Part shown: positions 25,187 to 33,227 of the stretch, one piece after another
Position numbering within the stretch: position 1 is the first letter of the stretch
Layout: every line of letters begins with the position of its first letter
Position numbers and translations under genes: made by a program
Assembly: GCA_002722135.1 (NCBI GenBank)
Contig: PBKJ01000013.1
Location: 34,212-96,044, forward strand
Direction: 5' to 3'
Length of the DNA stretch: 61,833 nt
Source of the DNA: Methanobacteriota archaeon
GTDB taxonomy: Archaea > Thermoplasmatota > Poseidoniia > Poseidoniales > Poseidoniaceae
The notes under the pieces: generated by a model
What the model was told of the DNA's origin: nothing
The model's input: only the letters and a program-made list of their open reading frames with translations
The model's database searches: none

Positions 25187-26592
25187 ACCAGCAATCCATC
25201 ATTGAATCCATCCGCACATGGGCAACAGGTTACACTCATGTCCGTTCTGCTTTCTTGTTGGGATCGCAGGCTCGTGGGGATGCCAATGGCCTTTCGGATG
25301 TGGACATCGTGATCGAAACATCCGCCAAACCGAGGTCTGTGCTCCGCCAACTCCAACGGTTGCTTCCCGTCGAATACCATCAATTGTGGGCAGATGGCAA
25401 ACTCGTCCTTTGGGTCGGCCCTACACAAACCAAAGTTGACTGCTGGGTTGTTGATGATGCAACGCAATCCGCAAAGTACTACTGGGGTTCCAATCCATCG
25501 AAATTCGATGATTGGATTTTGATTGATCATGAAAACAACTTGGAGGAGCGGCTCCTCAAAACGCATCCAACGGCAACCAAATACCAAGACGTCGGTTGGT
25601 TGAACCATCGATTCGTCAATCAACTCGAGGCAGCATCGAAACATCATGCACGTAGTGACACATTCAGGTACATGTTCGCCATGCAAATCGCTTACGACGC
25701 TCTCATCAGGCTCGCATGCCATGTTGCGGGAGTTACTGATTCCCTTTTTCTGCCAAAGGCGGGCCACAGGGTGCTGGACCGTTTGTTGCCGGAATGGACT
25801 TCAGATCGTTTCGGAACGACGGGAAATCTTCGTACCGCAAACGAGCGCAAGCACAACCTGCTCGACTGTTGGAAAGACCTGCATGAATTGGCAATTAAGA
25901 GGGGCTTTTACTTGGGTGATTACGAGGAAGGATTGAGGTTCCTCGAGAGAATCATGGCACGAGACCACTTCTGGAACTTCCGGGACTTGCTGGATGGCAC
26001 CACGACACCCTCTCTCAGAGGCCGGTTGTTTCGCGGGGCATGCCTTGTACCCCACCTTGGTGAATCTGCACTCGATGAGTTGCTCCAATCATCTGGAATC
26101 AAGTGGATTGTTGACCTACGGCGAGAGGAAGAACGAGACCAACGACCCTATCCTGATGACTTTCCGGTCCAGGTCCATCACTGCCCTACGTGGTATACCT
26201 CTGAGCGCCCAGAGGCGTGGCCGCAAAGGCGATCTGAGTTGGACAACGATTACCCCGGTGTTCTGATGAGTATGGCTCCCCATGTGCCACTCATCCTCAA
26301 ACTCATCGCCTCAGGAGAGATTGGATACATTCACTGCCACGCTGGAAGGGACCGAACAGGCGTCATCTGTGCCCTTGTTCTTCGCATATTGGGGCATTCC
26401 AGGCACGACCTACGGCATTCGTACGGCCTCTCCTCCGACGCAGACATGGAAGCGTTCGACGTCATCCTTAGCTGGTTTGATGATGAAGAGAAATTTCGAT
26501 GCTTACTTGCTGACCTTGGCGTCAATGAATCATTGATGACAGGGGTGCGCAATGCCATGCAAACCGAAATCGTACAGGAGGTCCCAACTTGA
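25183..26592 (+). CDS. Nucleotidyltransferase-protein tyrosine phosphatase fusion
   Basis: 469 residues. The N-terminal domain has the minimal nucleotidyltransferase signature GSQARGDANGLSDVD (27-41), with a third acidic residue at D86 in TKVDCWVV. A helical middle domain (~105-270) resembles the HEPN-like or C-terminal helical bundle of antibiotic nucleotidyltransferases. The C-terminal third is a tyrosine or dual-specificity phosphatase: LFRGACLVP, IVDLRREEER, and the P-loop HCHAGRDRTGV with C385 and R391 (CX5R). I know of no standard family with this architecture. It could add and remove nucleotidyl or phosphoryl groups on the pathway intermediate, or protect the host from the product. The start overlaps the kinase stop. 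Confidence 0.8.
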   Translation: MNQQSIIESIRTWATGYTHVRSAFLLGSQARGDANGLSDVDIVIETSAKPRSVLRQLQRLLPVEYHQLWADGKLVLWVGPTQTKVDCWVVDDATQSAKYYWGSNPSKFDDWILIDHENNLEERLLKTHPTATKYQDVGWLNHRFVNQLEAASKHHARSDTFRYMFAMQIAYDALIRLACHVAGVTDSLFLPKAGHRVLDRLLPEWTSDRFGTTGNLRTANERKHNLLDCWKDLHELAIKRGFYLGDYEEGLRFLERIMARDHFWNFRDLLDGTTTPSLRGRLFRGACLVPHLGESALDELLQSSGIKWIVDLRREEERDQRPYPDDFPVQVHHCPTWYTSERPEAWPQRRSELDNDYPGVLMSMAPHVPLILKLIASGEIGYIHCHAGRDRTGVICALVLRILGHSRHDLRHSYGLSSDADMEAFDVILSWFDDEEKFRCLLADLGVNESLMTGVRNAMQTEIVQEVPT

Positions 26593-27527
26593 CTGCCCAT
26601 ATCCTTATCACTGGAGCAGCAGGACTCATTGGAACCGCCGCCCGAGCTCATTTCGAATCATCGGGATGGTATGTTTCCACGCTCGACCTCAAAGCCGAGG
26701 ATTTAGACGGAAGGGGAATTGATTTTGTTGGCGACATCGTTGAATTTGATGGATTGAGCGATGCCCTCAACGGCGTGGACGGTGTGCTCCATCTGGCCGC
26801 AGTTTCAAGAGTAATCGACGCTGAGTTGGATAAAGCAGAGTGCACGAGAGTGAACGTTTTCGGCACTTCTCGTCTGCTGAAGGAGGCTTCATTGGCGGGA
26901 TGCAAGTGGTTCATTTTTGGCAGCAGTCGGGAAGTCTACGGCGAACCCACCTCTTTCCCGGTGAAGGAAGAGGAGGGAGTTGCCCCAATCAACCACTACG
27001 GACATGCGAAAGTGGAAGGAGAGCGAATGGTCCGCCATCACTGTGAACGGAACGGGATGGTCCATTCGAATCTCAGGTTCTCCAACGTCTACGGCCACCC
27101 GGGAGATCACCCGACCAGATTAATCAACGCATTCTTGCGAAATGCGCTGAAATCTGAGCCACTCGAAATCCATGGTGGGGGTCAGGTTTTCGACTTTACC
27201 CATCTCGACGATACGGTCACAGCAATTTTGAACGCGGCTAAAAAACTGCACGAGGAGCGAATTCCTCTCCCGCCAATCCACATACTCCCCGGAACGCCTG
27301 TTTCAATTGAAGATCTTGCACGTCATGTCTTGGAAATCACCGGTAGCCAATCCAATGTGGTTTACACCAAAGGCCGTGACTACGATGTTGAGCGGTTTCA
27401 CGGCGACCCGAGTAGGCTCCGGGACCTGCTCGGTCATGAGTGCAAGGTCGACATCCGCACTGGTTTGGAGCAGAGCGCAGCCCTTTTTCGAAAGCATTTG
27501 GCAACCAAGGGTCGTGGTGTTGAATGA
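26589..27527 (+). CDS. NAD-dependent epimerase/dehydratase (extended SDR)
   Basis: 312 residues. The N-terminal Rossmann motif is GAAGLIG (9-15). The catalytic triad region reads FGSSREVYGE and then YGHAK (YxxxK), the extended SDR pattern used on nucleotide sugars. The C-terminal half (SNVYGHPGD, then VFDFTHLDDTV) is typical of UDP-glucose 4-epimerase or dTDP-glucose dehydratase relatives. It probably makes a modified NDP-sugar for the glycosyltransferase encoded next. The start is a TTG overlapping the previous stop (TTGA), supported by a perfect AGGAGGT six to seven bases upstream. Confidence 0.88.
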   Translation: MTAHILITGAAGLIGTAARAHFESSGWYVSTLDLKAEDLDGRGIDFVGDIVEFDGLSDALNGVDGVLHLAAVSRVIDAELDKAECTRVNVFGTSRLLKEASLAGCKWFIFGSSREVYGEPTSFPVKEEEGVAPINHYGHAKVEGERMVRHHCERNGMVHSNLRFSNVYGHPGDHPTRLINAFLRNALKSEPLEIHGGGQVFDFTHLDDTVTAILNAAKKLHEERIPLPPIHILPGTPVSIEDLARHVLEITGSQSNVVYTKGRDYDVERFHGDPSRLRDLLGHECKVDIRTGLEQSAALFRKHLATKGRGVE

Positions 27528-28831
27528 AGGTGTTGCTGGTCATTCACGGATACCCTCGCAGGTACAATGCAGGATCGGAGGTGTATACTCAAACGCTCGC
27601 CCATGCCTTGAACGATGCTGGCTGCGAAGTCGAGGTGTTTGCCAGAGAGGAGGACCCGTTCCTCCCAGATTATCATCTGAGAACAGAGCATGATCCGGTC
27701 GAATCTGAGATTTCGGTTCATTTGGTCAACCATGCGAGATCCAATGCGCGGTTCCAGAACGACATCATCGATGACGTGTTCAGAAGCCTGATGTCTAAGG
27801 TGAACCCTGATATCGTTCATTTCGGCCACTTGAATCACCTATCGATGGGGCTACCTAGAGTGGCGAAGGCCATGGGGGCATCGACGGTGTTCACACTCCA
27901 CGACTTCTGGTTGATGTGCCCCAGAGGCCAGTTCCTGCAATGGGGATTGACGGCACATGAGCCTTGGGCACTCTGCGATGGTCAAGAAGATGCGAAGTGC
28001 GCAGCGAAATGTTTCAACCGATTCGTCGAAGGATTCGACGAGGAGCTGGAACTCCGACATTGGGAGCAATGGGTTTCCACCAGAATGCAAGCAAGTCGCT
28101 TGGCGTGTGATGCCATCGACCGCTTTCTCGCACCTTCGAAACGGCTGATGGAGCGACACGTGGATGAGTTTGGCATCGATGCATCGAGCGTTGAATATCT
28201 CGACTATGGTTTCGACCTAAGCCGATTGGGAGGGCGCTCTCGTGCGCAAGAATCATCCTTCGTCTTTGGATACATCGGGCGACATCATCCTTCGAAGGGC
28301 ATTCATGATCTCATCGATGCATTCTGTGGGTTGGAAGGGGAACCAATCTTGAGAATCTGGGGACGTCCTCAGGGGCAATTGACCCAATCACTCAAGCGTC
28401 GCGCAGCCTCATCTCGCGTTGAAACAGACAGAATCGAGTGGTTGCCTGAATACAACAATGAGAACATCGTTAAGGAAGTCTTCAATCGATGCGACTGCAT
28501 CGTTGTGCCCTCGATCTGGGATGAGAATTCACCCCTCGTCATTCATGAGGCTCAGCAATGCGGCGTGCCGGTGATCACAGCAGAACACGGTGGGATGGGA
28601 GAATACGTTCAGAATGGCGTCAACGGCCTGACGTTCACTCATCGAGACGCAGAGGACCTTCGTTCCTCGATGCAGAACGCACTTGACAACCCGGAACATT
28701 TGGCTCAATTGGGTCACAAAGGATACTTGCATTCCGAAGACGGTCAGATTCCATCCAACAAAGCCCACGCAGCAGCAATCCTCCATCGCTATGAACAACT
28801 GATTTCAACGAAAGTGGAAGTGATGAATTGA
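27524..28831 (+). CDS. GT4-type glycosyltransferase
   Basis: 435 residues, GT-B fold. The N-terminal domain begins with MKVLLVIHGYPRRYNAGSEV (acceptor side) and has FTLHDFWLMCPRG, a frequent GT4 motif. The C-terminal donor domain has FGYIGRHHPSKGIHDLI and the EX7E block DENSPLVIHEA, then GVPVITAEHGGMGEYV, which binds the NDP-sugar. There are no membrane segments, so it acts in the cytosol. It starts on the stop of the epimerase gene (ATGA), pointing to use of the epimerase product as donor. Several Cys around 150-180 (LCDGQEDAKCAAKCF) are unusual and might bind metal. Confidence 0.9.
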   Translation: MKVLLVIHGYPRRYNAGSEVYTQTLAHALNDAGCEVEVFAREEDPFLPDYHLRTEHDPVESEISVHLVNHARSNARFQNDIIDDVFRSLMSKVNPDIVHFGHLNHLSMGLPRVAKAMGASTVFTLHDFWLMCPRGQFLQWGLTAHEPWALCDGQEDAKCAAKCFNRFVEGFDEELELRHWEQWVSTRMQASRLACDAIDRFLAPSKRLMERHVDEFGIDASSVEYLDYGFDLSRLGGRSRAQESSFVFGYIGRHHPSKGIHDLIDAFCGLEGEPILRIWGRPQGQLTQSLKRRAASSRVETDRIEWLPEYNNENIVKEVFNRCDCIVVPSIWDENSPLVIHEAQQCGVPVITAEHGGMGEYVQNGVNGLTFTHRDAEDLRSSMQNALDNPEHLAQLGHKGYLHSEDGQIPSNKAHAAAILHRYEQLISTKVEVMN

Positions 28832-29889
28832 CCCTCGCAGGAGACCACCCAATGACGCTTGAGCATCTGACCGCCCCATGGCGAATCACGTTCGACACCA
28901 ACCCCGATGATTGCAACCTGAACTGCGTGATGTGTGAGGAACATTCGCCCTACAGCCCATCCCACCAGGCTCGTGTGAATGGCGAATTGGAGTACAGGCG
29001 CATGGACATCGAGACAATCGAGCGGGTCATTGCCGAGTGCGCATCCAAAGGTCTACGAGAGATTATTCCCTCCACAATGGGCGAGCCGCTGATATACAAG
29101 CACATGCCGAGGATTATCGAATTGTGTCATGAGCATCGAGTGAAATTAAATCTGACCACGAACGGTACTTTTCCTCGATTGGGGGCTGAAAAATGGGCCC
29201 AGCTTATCGTACCGATTGGGTCGGATGTGAAGTTCAGCTGGAACGGTGCCAACCAAAGCGCACAGAGCCTCGTGATGGTCAACAACGACTTTGAGAAGAA
29301 CATGCGAGACCTCCGCACCTTCATTGGCGTGAGGGATGCACATGCAGCAGATGGTGGCAATTACTGTTCAGTGACGCTGCAGATGACATTCATGGAAATG
29401 AACTTGCAGCAAGTCCCCAAGGTGGTTGAACTCGCAATTCGAGAAGGTGTTGACCGGGTGAAGGGGCATCATCTCTGGGCTCACTTTGCCGAAATCAAAG
29501 ATCAAAACATGAGACGGAACCGAGACGCAATACTCCGTTGGAACACCATCGCAAGGGAGTCCATTAAAATCGCCAACGAGAATCCACTCCCGAATGGGAA
29601 GAGGATTGTTCTCGCCAACATTTACGAGTTGGATCCAGACCACGGCGGAGAGCTGCATCCTGCTGCGACATGCCCCTTCCTTGGTCAAGAAGCATGGGTG
29701 AACCATGAAGGACGATTCGACCCATGCTGTTCACCCGATGAGTTGCGACAAACGCTAGGCTCCTTTGGCAATGTGGAGGATGACGGTTTGATGGCGATCT
29801 GGCAGAGTGCCAAGTATCGGGACCTGATTGAGAACTATCTCGAGAGCGATGTCTGCCGCCAATGTAACATGAGGCAGATGCCGGGGTGA
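28828..29889 (+). CDS. Radical SAM enzyme with SPASM/twitch-like C-terminus
   Basis: 353 residues from a TTG at 28828 that overlaps the previous stop (TTGA, GGAAGTGAT upstream), or 345 from an ATG at 28852 with AGGAG upstream. The radical SAM motif CNLNCVMC (CxxxCxxC, C29/C33/C36 from the TTG) binds the 4Fe-4S cluster; STMGEPL and LTTNGT are the SAM- and barrel-contact blocks. The C-terminal cysteines (ATCPFLGQ, DPCCSPD, CRQCNM) resemble a SPASM or twitch auxiliary-cluster domain. Relatives oxidise or epimerise sugars and cyclitols (BtrN, NeoN) or mature peptides. With no peptide gene nearby, a small-molecule substrate is favoured. Confidence 0.87.
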   Translation: MTLAGDHPMTLEHLTAPWRITFDTNPDDCNLNCVMCEEHSPYSPSHQARVNGELEYRRMDIETIERVIAECASKGLREIIPSTMGEPLIYKHMPRIIELCHEHRVKLNLTTNGTFPRLGAEKWAQLIVPIGSDVKFSWNGANQSAQSLVMVNNDFEKNMRDLRTFIGVRDAHAADGGNYCSVTLQMTFMEMNLQQVPKVVELAIREGVDRVKGHHLWAHFAEIKDQNMRRNRDAILRWNTIARESIKIANENPLPNGKRIVLANIYELDPDHGGELHPAATCPFLGQEAWVNHEGRFDPCCSPDELRQTLGSFGNVEDDGLMAIWQSAKYRDLIENYLESDVCRQCNMRQMPG

Positions 29890-29893
29890 AACA

Positions 29894-31480
29894 ATGGCCA
29901 ATCTCCCACGACCTTCGGATTGCGGCACATTCCACATCAGCTCCGAAGGTGAAGGAATCTATACGATGAGATTCGATTGGGTTTTGCCGTTCCACGAACC
30001 CAGCCTTGCTCCTGTCGGAGACGATACGGGAGCGTACCACATCCATCTCGACGGAAAACCAGCTTACGAACAAAGGTTTGATCGCACTTTTGGGTTCTAT
30101 GGCGGTTTTGCTGCAGTCATTTTTGAGGGCACATGGTTCCATATCACAGCTGACGGGAAGAGAGCATACCCAAAATCCTGGAATTGGTGCGGAAACTTCC
30201 AGCAGAACCGATGTACGGTCAGAACTGCCGATGGCCATTATCACCACATTAGGCCCGACGGTTCCATGCTCAATGGAGGTCCACATTCGTACGCAGGCGA
30301 CTTCCGTGAGGGCTCGGGGGTCGTTCGCGGGATGGATGGCATGTGTTGGCACATCGACAAGGAGGGCGCACCGATTCATGATTCGAAATTCCTCGACCTC
30401 GATGTCTTCCACAAGGGATTCGCCAGAGCAAGGGACAGGCGCGGATGGCATCACATTGATCGTGCGGGAAAGGACATCTCCGAAGGCAAAAGATATGCTG
30501 AACTCGAACCGTTCTATAATGGTCAAGCACTCGCTCGCTCGCTCACAGGTGAATATGTTGTCATCAATGAGTTTGGTGAAATCAAAAACCGGCCGCTACG
30601 TCCTGATACTGATATTGAGGTTGAATTCCAGAGAATCGCCGTATCCTACTGGAAGCCTATTGCGATTCGATTGGGGATTCTCGCAGGGCTCGCGGGAGGA
30701 CATCCTGAACTTGAAATCACGTCTGAAGACAAGATGGTCCTGCAACAAGCATGGATGGAACTCGGATTGTTGGGGGTCCAGATGGATTTGACTCAATCTG
30801 GTGAACTACTAGCGCAAGACGAGAGATGGCGGGATCGATTTCTCTACTGGACTGGTCCACAGTTCAAGGCATGGGTTGAGGCGGAGAATCGCTTGATGCA
30901 TGTGGAGAAGAGGTCTGAATTCTTCATCGAACAATCAAAGGACCCAAAGATGGCGAACTTGATTCACAGGGTTCTTGATTCGTACGCCAACGACGATTGG
31001 AGGGGAATCTCTTCTGAATTGCAACTGTCCCCAAGTGATGTTGTGGTGGATATAGGTGGGGGCAAAGGTGCCCTTCTGGAGGAGATTGGTGACTCAGTAT
31101 CGGCCCGGGTTCTCGTGGACCTACCAGAGGTCATCGATTTAGTGAACTTCACAGAAATTGAGACAGTGTCTGCTGACATTTTCTCTGATGAGATTCCAAC
31201 CGGTGATGTGTATCTCATGTCACGAATCCTGCACGATTGGGGTGATTCGAAGTGCATCGAATTGCTGTACCGCATCCCAAAGACCGCTCGATTAATCATC
31301 ATCGATCGAATCGCTGAACCAGAGAAGCATGGCTTGCTCAGCCTGAACATGCTCTTGCTGACCGGCGGTAGAGAGAGAACACATTCTGAATGGATGGCGA
31401 TATTCTCTGAAGCGGGTTGGAGTTTGACGGCGCAATCCACTTGGGCAAGTCATGCAATCATGCACTTGGAGGCTTGCTGA
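29894..31480 (+). CDS. WG-repeat protein fused to O-methyltransferase
   Basis: 528 residues. The N-terminal ~225 residues consist of about seven degenerate 40-residue WG-type repeats with a recurrent xYHIxxDGxxxY...RFD...F...A pattern (YHIHLDGKPAYEQRFD, WFHITADGKRAY, HHIRPDG, WHIDKEG, WHHIDRAGK). A helical linker and dimerisation-like region (~240-370) precede a SAM-dependent O-methyltransferase domain of the Methyltransf_2 class: VVVDIGGGKG from 383, LVDLPEVI, and SRILHDWGD with the presumed base H447. It probably methylates a hydroxyl of the pathway product, with the repeats acting as a docking or carbohydrate-binding platform. The ATG lies four bases after the radical SAM stop. Confidence 0.83.
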   Translation: MANLPRPSDCGTFHISSEGEGIYTMRFDWVLPFHEPSLAPVGDDTGAYHIHLDGKPAYEQRFDRTFGFYGGFAAVIFEGTWFHITADGKRAYPKSWNWCGNFQQNRCTVRTADGHYHHIRPDGSMLNGGPHSYAGDFREGSGVVRGMDGMCWHIDKEGAPIHDSKFLDLDVFHKGFARARDRRGWHHIDRAGKDISEGKRYAELEPFYNGQALARSLTGEYVVINEFGEIKNRPLRPDTDIEVEFQRIAVSYWKPIAIRLGILAGLAGGHPELEITSEDKMVLQQAWMELGLLGVQMDLTQSGELLAQDERWRDRFLYWTGPQFKAWVEAENRLMHVEKRSEFFIEQSKDPKMANLIHRVLDSYANDDWRGISSELQLSPSDVVVDIGGGKGALLEEIGDSVSARVLVDLPEVIDLVNFTEIETVSADIFSDEIPTGDVYLMSRILHDWGDSKCIELLYRIPKTARLIIIDRIAEPEKHGLLSLNMLLLTGGRERTHSEWMAIFSEAGWSLTAQSTWASHAIMHLEAC

Positions 31481-32071
31481 ATGGAATTCTCATTCAAACG
31501 ATTCTCGCCATCTTGCCAGTTACCAGATGTTGGTTTACTCGTCCTAAGGCATGGCCCCAGAAGCGGAGGCAAGTTCCCTCGTGAAAGTGAGCCTCTCTCA
31601 ACAGAAGGGGCTGAATCGGTGACGCAATTAGCGCTGAAGTGGAAAAACTTCTCGCGCCCGAATCGTCTTGTTTCGAGCCCTTTGGAACGCTGCCTGGAGA
31701 CTGCGGAGATTCTGAACACAGTCTGCGATTGGAATCAACGAATAGTTGAATCGAGGTTGCTTGGAGGGCACGGGGCATTTGTTGTTGACTCCAGAGCCCT
31801 TGGGAGCCAACTGTCGAGGCTTTCTGACAGCGAGGGCCGGAATCTGTTCATTTCTCACATGAGAGGAGAGGATGTCGCAGGCATGCGGGATTTAGCCGAA
31901 GGCTCGAAATTGATTCTCGATGAACTGTATCCGGCCTCCAAAACAGAACTCGTTATCGCCATTTCACATGAGACGATCATTGCAGCTTTGGGTGCTTATC
32001 TTGGCGATGACCCGACGAAATGGCCCGAACCTATGTCGGGAGTTCATGTTGTAAGGAAGGATGAGTCATGA
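31481..32071 (+). CDS. Histidine phosphatase (phosphoglycerate-mutase-like)
   Basis: 196 residues. The phospho-acceptor motif LVLRHGPRSGG has R23 and H24, with SSPLERCLETAEIL as the second conserved block and AISHETIIAALG containing the second catalytic His. It is short, like SixA/CobC-type members, and probably removes phosphate from a small-molecule intermediate. It begins directly after the methyltransferase stop (TGA-ATG) and overlaps the dioxygenase start (ATGA). It gives the operon a second phosphatase in addition to the tyrosine-phosphatase domain. Confidence 0.83.
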   Translation: MEFSFKRFSPSCQLPDVGLLVLRHGPRSGGKFPRESEPLSTEGAESVTQLALKWKNFSRPNRLVSSPLERCLETAEILNTVCDWNQRIVESRLLGGHGAFVVDSRALGSQLSRLSDSEGRNLFISHMRGEDVAGMRDLAEGSKLILDELYPASKTELVIAISHETIIAALGAYLGDDPTKWPEPMSGVHVVRKDES

Positions 32072-33027
32072 AAGAAATGAACCAGTTGAGGGAAGCTGGA
32101 TTCGTCATGGTCCCCTCAAAGCTCGACGTGGAGACGGCCACCCACTGGGTGAGGAGGATAGAAGAATCGCTCCCGAACCTTGCGAATCAAGTGGGTTGCA
32201 GCTTAGATGAGTATCTGATGTCTGTGTCTGCCTGGAGCGGGAAAAATCCCCTCGTGCATGAATTCGCTGAGGTACTTCGAAGTGACATCACCTCCACTGT
32301 CGAAGCAATCACTGGAGGACAGATTGAACTCTTGGAATCAAAACTGCTCATGAAGGGAGAGAACTGTCCTTGGGCAACACATGCTCACCAAGATATTGCG
32401 TATCGTTGGCAGGGAAAGAGGCAGCAATACCAGTTTTCAACCTGGCTTTCCTTGTCAACCATCGGACCGATGCAAGCTCCGCTTGAGTTTCTTCCAAAAT
32501 CTCACCTCGAGCCCGTTTCAGAATACCAAGATTATCTTGATCCAGAGTTCGTTGATCGTAAGGATACCCAAGAATGGAAGAAGAAGCATCAATCCATTGT
32601 GATGAACCCGGGAGACATGGTCATCTTCGATTCCCGTGTTTGGCATGCTTCCTCCGAATGGGCCGCGCCGCCTCGAAGATATGCCATGGTTATGCGATGG
32701 ATTGTTGCTGGTATCAAAGACACAGAGGTTCCATCGCCGAGAGGGGAGCGAAGATGGATGTATGATTTCTCAACATGGCTCGAACAATCTCTTCAGAAGT
32801 TTACTGATGAGAAGTCACAACCATCGGAATCAAGTTTGGAGGTTGCAATCGGGTTGGATTCGATATCGGCTGAACTCAGGAGTTTGCTTCAACGATACAG
32901 GATCAACCGTGCGGCAGGGATACACCATGGGGGCACTGCTCAGCGAGGTATGTTATGGGGCCCTCTGGCAGAAGCGGTCAGAGCAGAACTTCGAGCCCGG
33001 GACGTGGACGCAGTAGCGCTCCCATAG
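32068..33027 (+). CDS. PhyH-family Fe(II)/2-oxoglutarate dioxygenase
   Basis: 319 residues with a phytanoyl-CoA dioxygenase-like jelly roll. The metal triad is H107 and D109 (THAHQDIAY) with H193 (DSRVWHASS), and R203 or R204 in PPRRYAMVMRW would bind 2-oxoglutarate. All key residues are present, so it should be active. Family members hydroxylate natural products, sugars and lipids. It is the last gene of the operon and overlaps the phosphatase stop (ATGA). The C-terminal ~100 residues (after WMYDFSTWL) extend beyond the usual PhyH core. The coding sequence ends 40 bases before tRNA-Ala. Confidence 0.87.
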   Translation: MKEMNQLREAGFVMVPSKLDVETATHWVRRIEESLPNLANQVGCSLDEYLMSVSAWSGKNPLVHEFAEVLRSDITSTVEAITGGQIELLESKLLMKGENCPWATHAHQDIAYRWQGKRQQYQFSTWLSLSTIGPMQAPLEFLPKSHLEPVSEYQDYLDPEFVDRKDTQEWKKKHQSIVMNPGDMVIFDSRVWHASSEWAAPPRRYAMVMRWIVAGIKDTEVPSPRGERRWMYDFSTWLEQSLQKFTDEKSQPSESSLEVAIGLDSISAELRSLLQRYRINRAAGIHHGGTAQRGMLWGPLAEAVRAELRARDVDAVALP

Positions 33028-33066
33028 CGACGCCCTCCGGTTCGGGATATGACGCATGAGTAGGAG

Positions 33067-33139
33067 TGGACGCTGGGGGATTTGAACCCCCGGCCTTCTG
33101 GTTGCAAACCAGACGCTCTTCCAACTGAGCTAAGCGCCC
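33067..33139 (-). tRNA. tRNA-Ala (anticodon UGC)
   Basis: The minus strand folds as a complete 73-base cloverleaf: acceptor GGGCGCT paired with AGCGTCC, which includes the G3-U70 pair diagnostic of alanine tRNAs; D arm GCTC/GAGC; anticodon arm TCTGG/CCAGA with loop TTTGCAA (anticodon TGC); T arm GGGGG/CCCCC with TTCAAAT; discriminator A73. No CCA is encoded and no intron is seen. It marks the right edge of the low-G+C island. Confidence 0.97.
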
Positions 33140-33162
33140 CTGCCCTGCCGGTAGGCCGGTTG

Positions 33163-33170
33163 CATATCAT
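33163..33170 (-). promoter_or_regulatory. TATA-like box for tRNA-Ala
   Basis: The minus strand reads GATGATATGC here; the AT-rich core lies 24-31 bases before the first base of tRNA-Ala (33139), the usual spacing for an archaeal TATA box. Confidence 0.5.
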
Positions 33171-33227
33171 CCCTGTGGAAGCCGAACACCCGTGGATGTG
33201 CGTCCGAACGCTGGACGGCGGCTTGGT

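Larger units (their letters stand above)
24603..33066 (+). other. Low-G+C genomic island, eight-gene operon ending at tRNA-Ala
   Basis: The eight plus-strand genes from 24668 to 33027 are linked by ATGA or TTGA overlaps or gaps of at most four bases. Hand counts of three 60-base lines in the block gave 30, 33 and 24 G+C, against 37 and 40 in two backbone lines. The block starts after an A/T-rich stretch (24597-24622) and ends 40 bases before tRNA-Ala. I found no integrase and no repeat of the tRNA 3' end at the left edge, so acquisition is inferred from composition and position. Confidence 0.7.

Noticed and set aside
32940-33170. 76-codon minus-strand frame across the tRNA
   Set aside because: It contains the typical spurious translation of a tRNA gene (SVGRASGLQPEGRGFKSP).
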